From the NCBI RefSeq assembly GCF_016820515.1, contig NZ_JADHDV010000013.1, positions 62,001-126,000 of the forward strand: a DNA stretch of 64,000 bases, in the 5' to 3' direction. The notes beneath the pieces were generated by a model. It saw nothing but the letters and a program-made list of their open reading frames with translations. It had not been told where the DNA came from and did not search any database. The position numbers and the translations under genes were made by a program. Positions 45,752 to 56,912 of the stretch are shown piece by piece; the stretch's first letter is position 1, and each line of letters begins with the position of its first letter. Source of the stretch: Pseudoxanthomonas beigongshangi. Its GTDB lineage: Bacteria; Pseudomonadota; Gammaproteobacteria; Xanthomonadales; Xanthomonadaceae.

Positions 45752-45801
45752 GCGCCTGCGCGCTTTTCCCTTTTTTCGCAGTGGAATACAGGAAGCAAGT
45801 G

Positions 45802-46908
45802 ATGAACGTCGCCAACGCCGCCCCCCTGGTCTACCGGGTCGAACGCTCCGCCCAGGCCCGCAGCACCGCCGAGCGCGAGAAGATCCTCGCCGCGCCGGGT
45901 TTCGGCCTGCATTTCACCGACCACATGGTCGCCATCGAGTGGGACAAGGCGCAGGGCTGGCATGACGCGCAGGTGCGTCCCTACGGTCCGCTGGCGCTGG
46001 ATCCGGCCGCGTCCGTGCTGCACTACGGCCAGGAAATCTTCGAGGGCATCAAGGCCTATCGCCACGCCGACGGCTCGATCTGGACCTTCCGCCCCGACGC
46101 CAACGGCGCGCGCCTGCAACGTTCCGCCCGCCGCCTGGCGATGCCGGAACTGCCGGTGGCCGAGTTCACCGAATCGTTGCGCCAGCTGATCGCCGTGGAC
46201 GCCGACTGGGTGCCGGGCGCGCCGGAGACCAGCCTGTACTTCCGTCCCTTCATGATCGGCACCGAAGCCTTCCTCGGCGTGCGCGCCGCGCAGAAGGCCG
46301 GCTACTACGTCATCGCCAGCCCGGCCGGCGCGTACTTCGCCAAGGGCGTGGCGCCGGTGTCGATCTGGCTGTCCACCGATTACGCGCGCGCCGCCAAGGG
46401 CGGCACCGGCGCGGCCAAGTGCGGCGGCAACTACGCCGCCTCGCTGCTGCCGCAGCAGGAAGCGCAGGCGCAGGGCTGTTCGCAGGTGCTGTTCCTGGAT
46501 CCGGTCGAGGGCAAATACCTGGAAGAACTGGGCGGCATGAACGTGTTCCTGGTCTACAAGGACGGCACGATCGTGACCCCGGAGCTGTCCGGCAGCATCC
46601 TGGAAGGCGTGACCCGCTCCAGCATCCTGCAGCTGGCGCGCGATCGCGGCCACAAGGTCGAGGAGCGCAAGGTGTCCATCGACGAATGGAAGCAGGGCGT
46701 GGCCTCGGGCGAGATCGCCGAAGTGTTCGCCTGCGGCACCGCCGCGGTGATCACCCCGATCGGCGAGCTGAAGGGCCGCGATTTCTCGGTCGGCGACGCG
46801 AGCGCGCCGGCCGGTGAAGTGACCATGGCCATCCGCAAGGAACTGACCGACATCCAGTACGGCAAGATTCCGGATCGCCACGGCTGGCTGGTCAAGCTGC
46901 GCGACTGA
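45802..46908 (+). CDS. ilvE: Branched-chain amino acid aminotransferase
   Basis: A PLP-dependent fold-type IV transaminase for Leu, Ile and Val. The 368-residue length and [55 protein letters not shown] fit the longer IlvE type (about 360) and not the E. coli type (about 309). The PLP lysine is in [13 protein letters not shown]. The start has GGAAGC 9 bases before it. A strong terminator follows 20 bases after the stop. Confidence 0.96.
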   Translation: MNVANAAPLVYRVERSAQARSTAEREKILAAPGFGLHFTDHMVAIEWDKAQGWHDAQVRPYGPLALDPAASVLHYGQEIFEGIKAYRHADGSIWTFRPDANGARLQRSARRLAMPELPVAEFTESLRQLIAVDADWVPGAPETSLYFRPFMIGTEAFLGVRAAQKAGYYVIASPAGAYFAKGVAPVSIWLSTDYARAAKGGTGAAKCGGNYAASLLPQQEAQAQGCSQVLFLDPVEGKYLEELGGMNVFLVYKDGTIVTPELSGSILEGVTRSSILQLARDRGHKVEERKVSIDEWKQGVASGEIAEVFACGTAAVITPIGELKGRDFSVGDASAPAGEVTMAIRKELTDIQYGKIPDRHGWLVKLRD

Positions 46909-46931
46909 GGCGCGACGCCAGCGACATGACG

Positions 46932-46960
46932 AAAAGGCCGGGCATCGCCCGGCCTTTTTT
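46932..46960 (+). terminator. Intrinsic terminator after ilvE
   Basis: AAAA, then GGCCGGGC-ATC-GCCCGGCC, then TTTTTT. A perfect eight-base GC stem with a six-T tail. It also has an A run before it, so it may act for the convergent EamA gene as well. Confidence 0.95.
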
Positions 46961-46984
46961 CGTTTGCTGGAATCGCCATGGCGG

Positions 46985-47848
46985 TCAGGTCGCGAACTTC
47001 TTCGCGCCCGCCACGCAGGCGACCACGCCCAGGGTCACCGCGAGCATCGTCCAGCTCACCGTTTCGCCGAGCAGCAACGCGGCCAGGGCGAGCCCGAAGA
47101 ACGGCTGCAGCAGTTGCAGCTGCCCGACCGCGGCGATGCCGCCCTGCACCAGCCCGCGATACCAGAACACGAAGCCGATCAGCATGCTGAAGAGCGAAAC
47201 GTAGGCCAGCCCGATCCAGGCTGGCGTACCCACCGGGGCAAAGGAGTCCGGTCGCGACGCGAACGTGATGGGCAGAACCACCGGCAGCGACAACACCAGC
47301 GCCCAGCAGATCACCTGCCAGCCGCCGAGCCGGCGGGACAGCCGCGCGCCCTCGGCATAGCCCAGGCCGCAGACGAGAATCGCGGCCACCATCAGCAGAT
47401 CGCCGGCCCAGGAGGCTTCCGCATCGTGCATGAGCGCATAGCCGGCCACGCACAGACTGCCCAGCACCGAGAACAGCCAGAACACCAGTCGCGGACGCTC
47501 GCCGCCGCGGATCACCCCGAAGATCGCGGTGCTCAGCGGCAACAGGCCGACGAACACGATCGTGTGCGCCGAAGACACGTGTTGCAGGGCGAGCGCGCTC
47601 AGCAGCGGATAGCCGACCACCACGCCCAGCACCACCACCGCCAGCGAGGGCAGGTCGGTCCGATCCGGGCGCGGCTGGCGGAACGCCCGCAGCAGAAGCA
47701 GCGCGAGCAGGCCAGCGATCGCGGCGCGGGCGGCGGTCAGGAACACCGGATCCAGATCCAGCACCGCCACCCGGGTGGCCGGCAGCGAGCCGGCGAAGAT
47801 CACCACGCCGATGAAACCGTTGATCCAGCCGCTGCTCGCCTTGTCCAT
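46985..47848 (-). CDS. DMT superfamily transporter (EamA family)
   Basis: A 287-residue membrane protein with ten predicted helices made of two EamA repeats, the standard DMT exporter form; the first repeat starts WINGFIGVVIFAGSLPATRV and the second around LLMVAAILVCGLGYAEGARL. Such proteins export amino acids, sugars or nucleosides; the substrate cannot be told. It is divergent from a MocR-like regulator gene with 125 bases between, so that protein probably controls it. An inverted repeat ACAGTT/AACTGT is in the gap. Confidence 0.92.
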   Translation of the reverse strand: MDKASSGWINGFIGVVIFAGSLPATRVAVLDLDPVFLTAARAAIAGLLALLLLRAFRQPRPDRTDLPSLAVVVLGVVVGYPLLSALALQHVSSAHTIVFVGLLPLSTAIFGVIRGGERPRLVFWLFSVLGSLCVAGYALMHDAEASWAGDLLMVAAILVCGLGYAEGARLSRRLGGWQVICWALVLSLPVVLPITFASRPDSFAPVGTPAWIGLAYVSLFSMLIGFVFWYRGLVQGGIAAVGQLQLLQPFFGLALAALLLGETVSWTMLAVTLGVVACVAGAKKFAT

Positions 47849-47915
47849 TGCCTGACTCTCGGGGAATGCGGCCAGTGGACCATGCCGGCGCCGTCATCCC
47901 CAGATACAATCCAGT

Positions 47916-47933
47916 ACAGTTGCAAGTAACTGT
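47916..47933. promoter_or_regulatory. Candidate operator between the exporter and MocR-type genes
   Basis: ACAGTT-GCAAGT-AACTGT is a perfect six-base inverted repeat in the 125-base gap between the divergent genes. Its location is that of a shared operator. With short arms the support is modest. Confidence 0.4.
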
Positions 47934-47973
47934 TATGCCTTGTTGGGCCGTACGGTTGAGAGGAGGGAGCGCG

Positions 47974-49362
47974 ATGGGCCGGCAGGCGGGCAGTACCCGC
48001 ATCGATCAGGTGATGGCGGCCATTCGGGCGCGGATCGCCGCGCGCGCCTATGGGCCTGGCACGCGGTTGCCTTCGGTGCGCGCGCAGGCGAAGGCGATGC
48101 AGGTCTCGGTGTCCACCGTGGTGGAAGCCTACGAGCGCTTGGCCGCCGAGGGCGTCATCGGTTCGCGGCCGGGTTCGGGCTTTTATGTCGCCGGACCCGT
48201 CGCGCCGCTGGCGCTGGCGCGGATGGGGCCGCGGCTCGACCGGGAAGTGGATCCGATGTGGATTTCGCGTCAGTCGCTGGAAACCGACGCGGCGATGCTC
48301 AAGCCTGGCTGCGGCTGGCTGCCGGCGGCGTGGATGTACGAATCGGGCATGCGCCGCGCGCTGCGCGCGGTGGCGCGGGCCGACACGGTGTCGCTGGCCG
48401 ACTACGCCACGCCGCTCGGTGCGCCGGCACTGCGGCAACTGCTGGCGCGGCGACTGGCGGGCAACGGGGTGGAGGCGTCACCGGATCAGATCATGCTGAC
48501 CGATTCGGGCACCCATGCCATCGATCTGATTGCGCGCTTCCTGCTCGAACCCGGCGACACCGTGCTGGTCGACGATCCCTGCTACTTCAATTTCCACGCG
48601 TTGCTGAAGGCGCACCGGGTCAAGGTCGTCGGCGTGCCATACACGCCCGCCGGGCCGGATCTGGAAGCATTCGCCACCGCCCTGCAGGCGCAGGCGCCCC
48701 GGCTCTACATCACCAATTCGGGACTGCACAACCCGACCGGCGCGGTGCTGTCGCCGGTGGTCGCGCACCGATTGCTGAAACTGGCGGAGATGTCGAACCT
48801 GGTGATCGTCGAGGACGACATCTTCGCCGATTTCGAAACCGCTCCGGCGCCGCGGCTGGCCGCGTTCGACGGCCTGTCGCGGGTGATCCAGATCGGCAGC
48901 TTCTCCAAGACCCTTTCGGCGTCGCTGCGCTGCGGCTTCATCGCCGCGCGCCCGGACTGGCTCGACGCGCTGGCCGACCTCAAGCTCGCCACCGGTTTCG
49001 GCGGCAGCCGGCTGGCCGCCGATGTCCTGCTGGCGGCGCTGACCGACAGCGGCTATCGCCGGCACATGGAGGGCGTGCGGTTGCGCCTGGCCGATGCGCG
49101 CGGGCGGATCATCGCGAAGCTGGGTGAAGTCGGCATCACGCCGTGGCTGACGCCGCAGGCCGGCATGTTCCTGTGGTGCCGGCTGCCGGCCGGCGTCGAT
49201 GCGGCGCAACTGGCCCGCGACTGCCTGAAGGACGGCATGGTGCTGGCGCCCGGCAATGCCTTCAGCCAGTCGCCGGAGGCGGGGCGCTTCATGCGCTTCA
49301 ACGCCGCGCAGTCGCTGGACCCGCGGATCCATGCCGCGCTGAAGCGCGCGCTGGCAGGCTAG
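47974..49362 (+). CDS. MocR/PdxR family transcriptional regulator with aminotransferase domain
   Basis: A 462-residue fusion of an N-terminal GntR-type winged helix (TRIDQVMAAIRARIAARAYG, recognition part QAKAMQVSVSTVVEAYERL, then GSRPGSGFYV) and a C-terminal fold-type I aminotransferase domain. The PLP lysine is in IGSFSKTLSASLRCGF, and NPTGAVLSP is the Asn-Pro-Thr-Gly motif. MocR proteins use bound PLP as a sensor. The best start is the ATG at 47974 with GAGGAGGGAGCGCG before it. It is divergent from the EamA exporter, which it presumably regulates. Confidence 0.93.
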   Translation: MGRQAGSTRIDQVMAAIRARIAARAYGPGTRLPSVRAQAKAMQVSVSTVVEAYERLAAEGVIGSRPGSGFYVAGPVAPLALARMGPRLDREVDPMWISRQSLETDAAMLKPGCGWLPAAWMYESGMRRALRAVARADTVSLADYATPLGAPALRQLLARRLAGNGVEASPDQIMLTDSGTHAIDLIARFLLEPGDTVLVDDPCYFNFHALLKAHRVKVVGVPYTPAGPDLEAFATALQAQAPRLYITNSGLHNPTGAVLSPVVAHRLLKLAEMSNLVIVEDDIFADFETAPAPRLAAFDGLSRVIQIGSFSKTLSASLRCGFIAARPDWLDALADLKLATGFGGSRLAADVLLAALTDSGYRRHMEGVRLRLADARGRIIAKLGEVGITPWLTPQAGMFLWCRLPAGVDAAQLARDCLKDGMVLAPGNAFSQSPEAGRFMRFNAAQSLDPRIHAALKRALAG

Positions 49363-49386
49363 CGGTGCGTTGCCACGCGGCCCGGA

Positions 49387-49872
49387 TCAGGCCGCTTCGA
49401 AACGGTTGGCGGCGACGTTCTTGCGGACTTTGGCCGGATCCCAGATGCGGCCGTTCATGGCGATGTAGACGCCCGGCGGCAGCGACTGCACCGCGCCGAC
49501 CGCGCAGCCGATGTTGAACTCCGCGTCCGAGCCGCGGAAGCGGGCCGGATTGAGCGCGCCGGTCATCACGATGGTCTTGTCCGGAATGGACTTGAGCACA
49601 TGGCCGGTCTGCACCATCGAGTCGGTGCCGTGGGTGATCAGCACGTGGCGGGCCGGCTGCGCGGCGACGGTGGCGCGGATCAGTTCGCGGTCCTCGTCGG
49701 TGATGTGCAGCGAGTCCTTGCGGATGATCGGGATGACGGTGAAGCGGAACGCCACCCCGAGTTCCTTCAGGATCTGGCCGATCTGTGGATCGCCGATCTG
49801 GTAATCGGACTTGTCGTCGAAATAGATCTTGTCGATCGTGCCGCCGGTGGTGACGATCAGAAGTTCTTCCAT
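49387..49872 (-). CDS. Asparaginase N-terminal domain protein, single domain
   Basis: A 161-residue protein that holds only the N-terminal domain of the L-asparaginase family: IVTTGGTIDKIYFDDKSDYQ with the nucleophile threonine in TGGTID, and THGTDSMVQTG with the second catalytic Thr-Asp. The C-terminal dimerisation domain (another 160 residues) is missing and there is no second fragment downstream: a convergent gene ends 25 bases away. Both catalytic triad pieces are in this domain, so activity is possible. It starts one base after the secreted protein gene upstream. Confidence 0.9.
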   Translation of the reverse strand: MEELLIVTTGGTIDKIYFDDKSDYQIGDPQIGQILKELGVAFRFTVIPIIRKDSLHITDEDRELIRATVAAQPARHVLITHGTDSMVQTGHVLKSIPDKTIVMTGALNPARFRGSDAEFNIGCAVGAVQSLPPGVYIAMNGRIWDPAKVRKNVAANRFEAA

Positions 49873-49873
49873 C

Positions 49874-50649
49874 TCAGGGCTCCTGCGCGGTCGCGGCTTC
49901 CGCGGCGCGCGCTTCTTCGGGGGTGACCAGGTGGTAGTCGTCGCCGTACACCTCGCACAGCGCCAGCCACGCCGCGCCCGGGGGCGCGACAACCCGCCAA
50001 TTATCGCCGTTCCCGCGGCTGAAGGTGCAGCGGGCGGGCGCATCCCCGTCCTCGCTCGCGATATCGGCGCCAATGGTGATCATCAGCGCCATGTTGTCGT
50101 AGTCGCGCAGGCGCGGCGGACCGCCCAGCGGCCAGGCGTGGTATTCCCAGGCGCAGCAGCTGGCGCGCCCGGATTCGACCAGGTGGCCGTCGAGTACGCG
50201 CAGGTCCGCGTAGCCGCCGCTGAAGAAATGGAAGAGTTTGCCGGTCGCCGGATCCTGGCGATAGAGATCGCCCAGGCAGTTCGGGCCGGCTCCACACATG
50301 CCGCGTGCTTCCACTTCGAAGAAGCCGTCCTGATCGATGTCGATCAGGTCGACGTCGCGCAGGGGTTCTTCCATGGCGTCGGTTCCCAGCGTCAGCGCCG
50401 GGTGGAACCGCGAGCCGTCCGGAGCGGCAATCGCCACCTCGTAGCGGGCCGGCGACACCGTGCCATCGGCACGGGCCGCATCGCATCGAACCGCCAGGCG
50501 CAGACGCGAGCCGTCCGCCTGGGTGACAACCTGTTCGCGAGGTCGGCATTCGTTGCCGCCTTCATCGGCGAACGCGGGCGAGGCCGCGCACAGCGTCAGC
50601 AGAAACAACACCGCCCAGCGCAGCAGGCCGCCTTGTCCGCCGCGCGTGA

Positions 50650-50653
<4 letters not shown>
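49874..50653 (-). CDS. Secreted protein of unknown function with an EF-hand-like acidic motif
   Basis: A 259-residue protein with a signal peptide (LLRWAVLFLLTLCAASPAFA) and a mature part including DLIDIDQDGFFEVEARG, an Asp-rich loop like that of FG-GAP or EF-hand calcium sites, and several cysteines (CRPREQ, MCGAGPNCLGDL, SCCAWEY) that could make disulfides. The start is a GTG at 50653, overlapping the DUF2069 stop as GTGA. No known enzyme motif was found. Periplasmic or outer-membrane location is inferred. Confidence 0.75.
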
Positions 50654-51611
<958 letters not shown>

Positions 51612-51675
51612 CTAGTATCCCCCGGGGAACGCGGCGATGTCGCGTCGCGGACGCATCGGTTACCCTTTCGGCGTC

Positions 51676-52949
51676 ATGGAGCCACTGGATTCCGTCAATC
51701 GCTGGACCGACCGCCTGCGCGACCGCGCGCGCGCCGGTACCTTCTTCCGTTTCCTGGCCAAGCGTTTCCTCGACGATCGGCTGTTCCAGGCGGCGGCGTC
51801 GCTGGCCTACACCACCCTGTTCGCGCTGGTACCGCTGGCGATGGTGGTGTTCGGGGTGTTGTCGGCCTTCCCGGTGTTCGATCGCTGGAGCGACCAGCTC
51901 AGCGACTACATCTTCTCCAACTTCGTGCCCAATGCGGCGCGTTCGGCGGAGATCTACATCAAGCAGTTCTCCGCCAGCGCGGGCCAGCTCACCGCGGTCG
52001 GCGTGATCGTGCTGGTGATTTCACTGCTGATCACGCTCAACAGCGTCGAGGCGACCTTCAACCGGATCTGGCGGGTGGCCTCGTCGCGGCCGAAGTTCGG
52101 CCGTTTCCTGGTGTACTGGACGGTGTTGACCCTGGGCGCACTGGTGGCGGCGGCGTCGCTGGCGATGTCGGCCCGCTTCTTCGCCCTGCCGCTGTTCGCG
52201 ACCAGCGAGGGCCAGGTGCTGCGCACCTTCGTGCTGACGCTGGCGCCGCTGCTGATCGAGTTCGCCGCCATCACCATGATCTACCGCGTGGTGCCGCACC
52301 GGACCATCAAGCTGCGCTATGCGATGGCCGGCGCATTGCTCGCCACCGTCCTGCTGGAACTGGTGAAGTGGGGCCTGGGCCTGTACCTGGGCAGCTTCAA
52401 TACCTATCAGAAGATCTACAGCACGTTCGCCGCGGTACCGATCCTGCTGATGTGGATCTACCTGTGCTGGGTGGCGATCCTGATGGGGGCGTCGCTGGCG
52501 TCGGCGATGGCGGCCTTCCGCTACCAGCCGGTGTCGATGCGGCTGCCGCTCGGCTACGAAATCTATGGGCTGCTGCGCATGCTGGGCCGCTTCAACGAAG
52601 CCCGCGCGCAGGGCCAGGGCCTGCACAGCGACCAGATCCTGGCGCTGGAGCCGATGCTGACCGATTCGCTGATCCAGCAGATGCTCGGCCAGTTGGCCGA
52701 CATCAACCTGCTGCGGCGGGCGGAGGAGGGCGAATGGTTGCTGGCGCGGGATCTGGACGACATGACCCTGGCCGAGCTCTACGAGGCGTGCCAATTGCGC
52801 ATTCCGATCGCCGAGGCGCACCTGCCGTGTCGCGACGATTCGCTCGGCATTGCCGCGCGCCGCACGCTGGACGAATTGCGGGTGCCGCTGCGCGAACTGC
52901 TCAAGCGCCGGGTCAGCGACATCTATCTGGATTCCAACGAGGACAATCG

Positions 52950-52953
<4 letters not shown>
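51676..52953 (+). CDS. YihY/UPF0761 family inner membrane protein
   Basis: A 425-residue protein with about six helices in the first 280 residues, starting QAAASLAYTTLFALVPLAMV, and conserved TLNSVEATFNRIWRV and TIKLRYAMAGALLATVLLEL. The C-terminal part (about 145 residues) is soluble and helical and includes RLPLGYEIYGLLRMLGRFNE. The family was formerly called ribonuclease BN by mistake; the function is unknown. ATG at 51676 was preferred; the frame runs upstream to 51637. It overlaps the tlpA-like gene by four bases. Confidence 0.92.
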
Positions 52954-53524
<571 letters not shown>

Positions 53525-53525
<1 letters not shown>

Positions 53526-53791
53526 TGGACGCGGTCCGCTTCCTGATCGAAGGCAAGGTGCAGGGCGTGTTCTTCCGCGCCTCCACCCGCGAACAGGCAC
53601 GCCGGCTGGGTCTGGCGGGGATGGCGCGAAACCTGCCGGACGGGCGCGTGGAAGTGATCGTGGCCGGCGAGCCGGAGGCCATCGAAACGCTGGCGGGTTG
53701 GCTGCACCATGGCCCACCGCAGGCACGGGTCGAGCGGGTGGAACGCTCGCCGTGGACTGCGCCGGTGCCGCCGGGATTCGAAGTCGGCTGA
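53525..53791 (+). CDS. acyP: Acylphosphatase
   Basis: An 88-residue enzyme that hydrolyses acyl phosphates. The catalytic arginine is in [20 protein letters not shown] and the catalytic asparagine in [17 protein letters not shown]. It is the third gene in the yihY-tlpA-acyP run and starts on the final A of the previous stop codon. A strong hairpin with a T tail follows. Confidence 0.95.
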
Positions 53792-53794
53792 AGC

Positions 53795-53825
53795 GCGTTC
53801 GCAAACAAACGCGTTCGCAAACAAA
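53795..53825. repeat. Tandem 16-base duplication after acyP
   Basis: GCGTTCGCAAACAAAC is followed at once by GCGTTCGCAAACAAA. It lies directly before the terminator hairpin, and CGCAAAC also pairs with GTTTGCG on the far side of the hairpin. It may be a slippage duplication of the terminator's A-rich arm. Confidence 0.8.
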
Positions 53826-53853
53826 AAAGAGGCGGCCAGGTGGCCGCCTCTTT
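53826..53853. terminator. Bidirectional intrinsic terminator
   Basis: AAAGAGGCGGCCA-GG-TGGCCGCCTCTTT is a perfect 13-base palindrome between the convergent acyP and secreted-protein genes, with A and T runs at the outer ends. Confidence 0.9.
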
Positions 53854-53876
53854 CGTTTGCGTCGGTTCGGTCCGGC

Positions 53877-54569
53877 TTACTTCTTGCCCTGGCCGTTGCC
53901 CTTGTCCTTGCCACCCTGTCCTTGTCCCTTGCCCTTGCCGCCGCCGCTCTGCGCCGGAGGACCGTGTTCGCCGCCGCGTCCCTTGTCGGAGGCCGCGTGG
54001 CCGTTGCCCTGCGCCGGACGCGAGCTCTTGCCGCCGCCGTTGCCGTTGCCGGCATTCGCCGGCTTGCCCTTGCCCGGACCATGCTTGGACCAGTCGACAT
54101 GCACGTTGCGATCCACCGCGACCGGATAGCCCCAGCGGTCATAGGTGCGCGAGAAGCCGTTCTTCAGCGCATGGAACTGCGACGAGCCGGGCTTGATGCC
54201 CATGCGCTTGGCGATGGCGCCCCAGCCCTGGCCGGGATTGCGCTCGTACTCATGGACGACATCGATGCAGGGCAGGCGCAGGATGTGCGCGATGGCGCAG
54301 GCGTAGTAGATGTCGCCCGCCGACCAGCGCCGGCCGAACAGGTCCGTCACCAGCGAGCGCGGTGCACCGTAGTAGCCGGTCATCTCGTCGATGAAGGGCT
54401 CGCGGTAGCGCGAACCGTAGTCGTTGATCTCGATCAGGCGGGTGTCGACCCACGCATCGCCCGTGCGGAAGTTGTAGCCGACCACCTGCGCATTCGCGGC
54501 CGAAGCGGTGGCGAGCAGCAGGCCGGCGCACAGCGCCAGCAGCGGTCTGGAATGGCGGATGGTGTTCAT
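53877..54569 (-). CDS. Secreted protein with Gly/Lys-rich tail, function unknown
   Basis: A 230-residue protein with a signal peptide (SRPLLALCAGLLLATASAAN), a folded domain of about 130 residues (YNFRTGDAWVDTRLIEINDY to YDRWGYPVAVDRNVHVDW) and a 65-residue low-complexity tail of Gly, Lys, Asn, Gln and Ser (for example KGKGQGQGGKDKGNGQGKK). The folded part has MTGYYGAPRSLVTDLF and two Cys (YYACAIAHILRLPCIDV), probably a disulfide. I did not recognise a family. A tail of that kind may bind DNA, RNA or polysaccharide. An ATG at 54569 was chosen over 54581. Confidence 0.8.
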   Translation of the reverse strand: MNTIRHSRPLLALCAGLLLATASAANAQVVGYNFRTGDAWVDTRLIEINDYGSRYREPFIDEMTGYYGAPRSLVTDLFGRRWSAGDIYYACAIAHILRLPCIDVVHEYERNPGQGWGAIAKRMGIKPGSSQFHALKNGFSRTYDRWGYPVAVDRNVHVDWSKHGPGKGKPANAGNGNGGGKSSRPAQGNGHAASDKGRGGEHGPPAQSGGGKGKGQGQGGKDKGNGQGKK

Positions 54570-54701
54570 GGGGCACTCCATTGGCGGATGTGATTCAGGT
54601 GCGGCGAGTCTTGGGAGAACGGACTGAATCGGCAGTGAAACAGGTCACGTAACTCACATTCCACATGGGAAACGTTCAGCCGCGCGGAACGAGCGCGCGG
54701 A

Positions 54702-55478
54702 TCAGATCGGAAACGGCGCGATCGGCTTGAGCACGCCGTACTTCTCTTTCTGCGGTTTGCCCTTCAACGGCGGAAGGCCGAAGGTCTCCAGCGGCACCTG
54801 GGTGTCTGGCAGGCGATCCAGCAGATTCCGGATCAGGGTCAGCCGTCCGCGTCGCTGATCGTTGAAGTCGACCAGCGTCCACGGCGCGTCGGTGGTGTGC
54901 GTGGCTTTGAGCATCGCTTCGCGGGCGGCGGTGTAGTCGGCGTATTTCTCGCGCGCCTTCAGATCGATGGGCGAGAGCTTCCAGCTCTTGAGCGGTTCCT
55001 CGGCGCGTTCGGCGAAGCGCTCCTCCTGGCGCGACTGATCCACCGCCAGCCAGTACTTGAACAACAGGATGCCGTCGTCCACCAGCAGCTTCTCGAAGAT
55101 CGGGACCTGGGCCAGGAACCGGCGGTATTCGGTGGCGGTGCAGAAGCCCATCACCTTTTCCACCCCGGCGCGGTTGTACCAGCTGCGATCGAACAGCACG
55201 ATTTCACCCGCCGCCGGCAGGTGTGCGATGTAACGTTGCAGGTACCACTGGGTACTTTCGCGTTCACCGGGTTTGGGTAGTGCGGCCACATGGCACTGGC
55301 GCGGATTGAGGTGTTCGCGGATGGCGTTGATGGCACCGCCCTTGCCGGCGGTATCGCGGCCTTCCATCAGCACCACGATGCGCGCGCCCGCGTGCGCGGC
55401 CCAGCGTGCCATCGCTGCCAGTTCCAGTTGCAACGGCTTGAGCAACTGTTCGTATTCCTTGCGCTTGAGTTCTTTCAT
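54702..55478 (-). CDS. ppk2: Polyphosphate kinase 2
   Basis: A 258-residue PPK2 family kinase, one domain, transferring phosphate between polyphosphate and nucleoside diphosphates. The Walker A motif is [20 protein letters not shown], Walker B is [18 protein letters not shown], and the lid region includes [20 protein letters not shown]. The length fits class I PPK2 (GDP or ADP to GTP or ATP). It is the last of three overlapping genes, moaB-XRE-ppk2, on the minus strand, which is an unusual set. The start ATG overlaps the XRE stop as ATGA. Confidence 0.94.
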   Translation of the reverse strand: MKELKRKEYEQLLKPLQLELAAMARWAAHAGARIVVLMEGRDTAGKGGAINAIREHLNPRQCHVAALPKPGERESTQWYLQRYIAHLPAAGEIVLFDRSWYNRAGVEKVMGFCTATEYRRFLAQVPIFEKLLVDDGILLFKYWLAVDQSRQEERFAERAEEPLKSWKLSPIDLKAREKYADYTAAREAMLKATHTTDAPWTLVDFNDQRRGRLTLIRNLLDRLPDTQVPLETFGLPPLKGKPQKEKYGVLKPIAPFPI

Positions 55479-55825
55479 GGGGCCTTCTTCCGGCGGTTCT
55501 GGCGGGAGGTGCCGGCCATGCCGCGCGCCACTTCCAGCAGCGCGCCCTGCTGGCGGGAATTCAGTTCGCGGTACGCGGCCAGGAGATCGTGTTCGCCGCG
55601 CGTGCGCGCCGGATCCAGCTGGGTGGCCAGTTCCGCCAGCAACGCGCCGGCCGGTACGCCGAACGCGCGGGCGAGGGCGGCCAGCTGATCCTTGCCGGGC
55701 AGTTTGTCGCCGCTCATCCACGATCGGACGGTCGCGGCGCCGACCCGGGGAATGGCGGTGGCGATGTCGGCGGCGCTGAGTCCGCTGGCCTTGGCGAGCA
55801 TGCGCAGGGTGGCGTCGATGGACAT
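55475..55825 (-). CDS. XRE family helix-turn-helix regulator
   Basis: A 116-residue protein with an HTH of the Cro/CI type near the N-terminus ([40 protein letters not shown]), followed by a helical region and a basic C-terminus. Likely a DNA-binding regulator of its own operon. An ATG at 55825 has AGGAA six bases upstream; an ATG at 55843 overlaps the moaB stop as ATGA but without a usable ribosome site. No signal-binding domain was seen. Confidence 0.85.
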   Translation of the reverse strand: MSIDATLRMLAKASGLSAADIATAIPRVGAATVRSWMSGDKLPGKDQLAALARAFGVPAGALLAELATQLDPARTRGEHDLLAAYRELNSRQQGALLEVARGMAGTSRQNRRKKAP

Positions 55826-55839
55826 GGCCGTTCCTGTAG

Positions 55840-56358
55840 TCATTCCTTGAGGCGGGGCCGCAGGGTGGCGAGGTTGCAGGGCCGGGTGCGGGCGTCGAGT
55901 TGCGCGGAGATGATGCGTTCCCAGGCCGTGCGGCAGGCCGAGGTGGAGCCGGGCAGGCAGAACAGGAAGGTGCCGTTGGCCAATCCGGCGAAGGCGCGCG
56001 ACTGCAACGAGGAGGTCCCGATTTCCTCGAAGCTGATCGCGCGGAACAACTCGCCGAAGCCCGGCATCTCCTTGTCGAGCAGCGGCAGCAGGGCTTCTGG
56101 CGTGGAATCGCGGCCGGTGAAGCCGGTGCCGCCGGTGACGAGGATGCCGTCCACCTCCGGATCCGCGATCCAGCGCGAAACCAGTGCACGCAGCTGGTAG
56201 CGGTCGTCCGGAAGCAGGCTGCGCTCGGCGATCCGGTGGCCGGCGTCGGTGGCGGCGTTGGCGAGGTAGTCGCCGCTGCCGTCCTCGGCCAGGGTACGGC
56301 TGTCGGAGACGGTCAGCAGGGCAAGGCGCAGGGGCAGGAAGTCGTTGGCATGGCTCAT
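55840..56358 (-). CDS. moaB: Molybdenum cofactor biosynthesis protein B
   Basis: A 172-residue MogA/MoaB family protein, which adenylylates molybdopterin. Seen are [20 protein letters not shown], the substrate-binding [17 protein letters not shown] and [17 protein letters not shown]. The other Mo cofactor genes are not in the window. Its stop overlaps an ATG of the XRE gene. The neighbouring GNAT gene is 101 bases upstream and probably has a separate transcript. Confidence 0.94.
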   Translation of the reverse strand: MSHANDFLPLRLALLTVSDSRTLAEDGSGDYLANAATDAGHRIAERSLLPDDRYQLRALVSRWIADPEVDGILVTGGTGFTGRDSTPEALLPLLDKEMPGFGELFRAISFEEIGTSSLQSRAFAGLANGTFLFCLPGSTSACRTAWERIISAQLDARTRPCNLATLRPRLKE

Positions 56359-56459
56359 GCCGGCAGCGTAAGGGCTGGCCGGCGCGGCTTTCAATGGTGC
56401 CCGTTCACGACCGGCACGCGTCCCCCGCCATCGCGGCGGTATCCGCGCCGCAAAAGGCC

Positions 56460-56912
56460 TCAGGCATCCAGCGGAAGGCGGAACCGCAGGGTGCCGTCGT
56501 ACGGCTCCCAACCCAGGTGCCGGTACAGCGCCTGGGCGGTGCGGTTGTCATGATCGGTTTCCAGCTCCAGGCGCGCGGCACCCGAATCCCGGCCGAATGC
56601 CGCCGCAGCGTCCAGCAACGCCCGCGCCACGCCCTGGCGGCGGGCCTCGCGGACGACGTAAAGGTCGTTGAGCACCCAGACGCGTACCGCGCGCACGGAG
56701 GAGAACGAAGGAAACAACTGGGTGAATCCCAGCAGGCGTCCGCCGTCCTCGGCGACGAAGATCACCGACTCCTCTCGCGCCAGCCGCTCGTGGATGAACG
56801 TCGACGCCAGCGTGGCGTCCGGGGCCTGCTCGTAGAACTGCCGGTACAGATCAAACAGTGGCGCGATCGCGCCCGCGTCGGCCAGGGTCGCGCGTCGTAC
56901 CGTGATGCTCAT
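56460..56912 (-). CDS. GNAT family N-acetyltransferase
   Basis: A 150-residue acetyltransferase of the GNAT fold: [20 protein letters not shown] containing the acetyl-CoA loop (R/Q-x-x-G-x-A), and [20 protein letters not shown] near the C-terminus. The substrate is not known. Its ATG overlaps the prfA stop as ATGA, so it belongs to the hemA-prfA operon. Confidence 0.93.
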   Translation of the reverse strand: MSITVRRATLADAGAIAPLFDLYRQFYEQAPDATLASTFIHERLAREESVIFVAEDGGRLLGFTQLFPSFSSVRAVRVWVLNDLYVVREARRQGVARALLDAAAAFGRDSGAARLELETDHDNRTAQALYRHLGWEPYDGTLRFRLPLDA

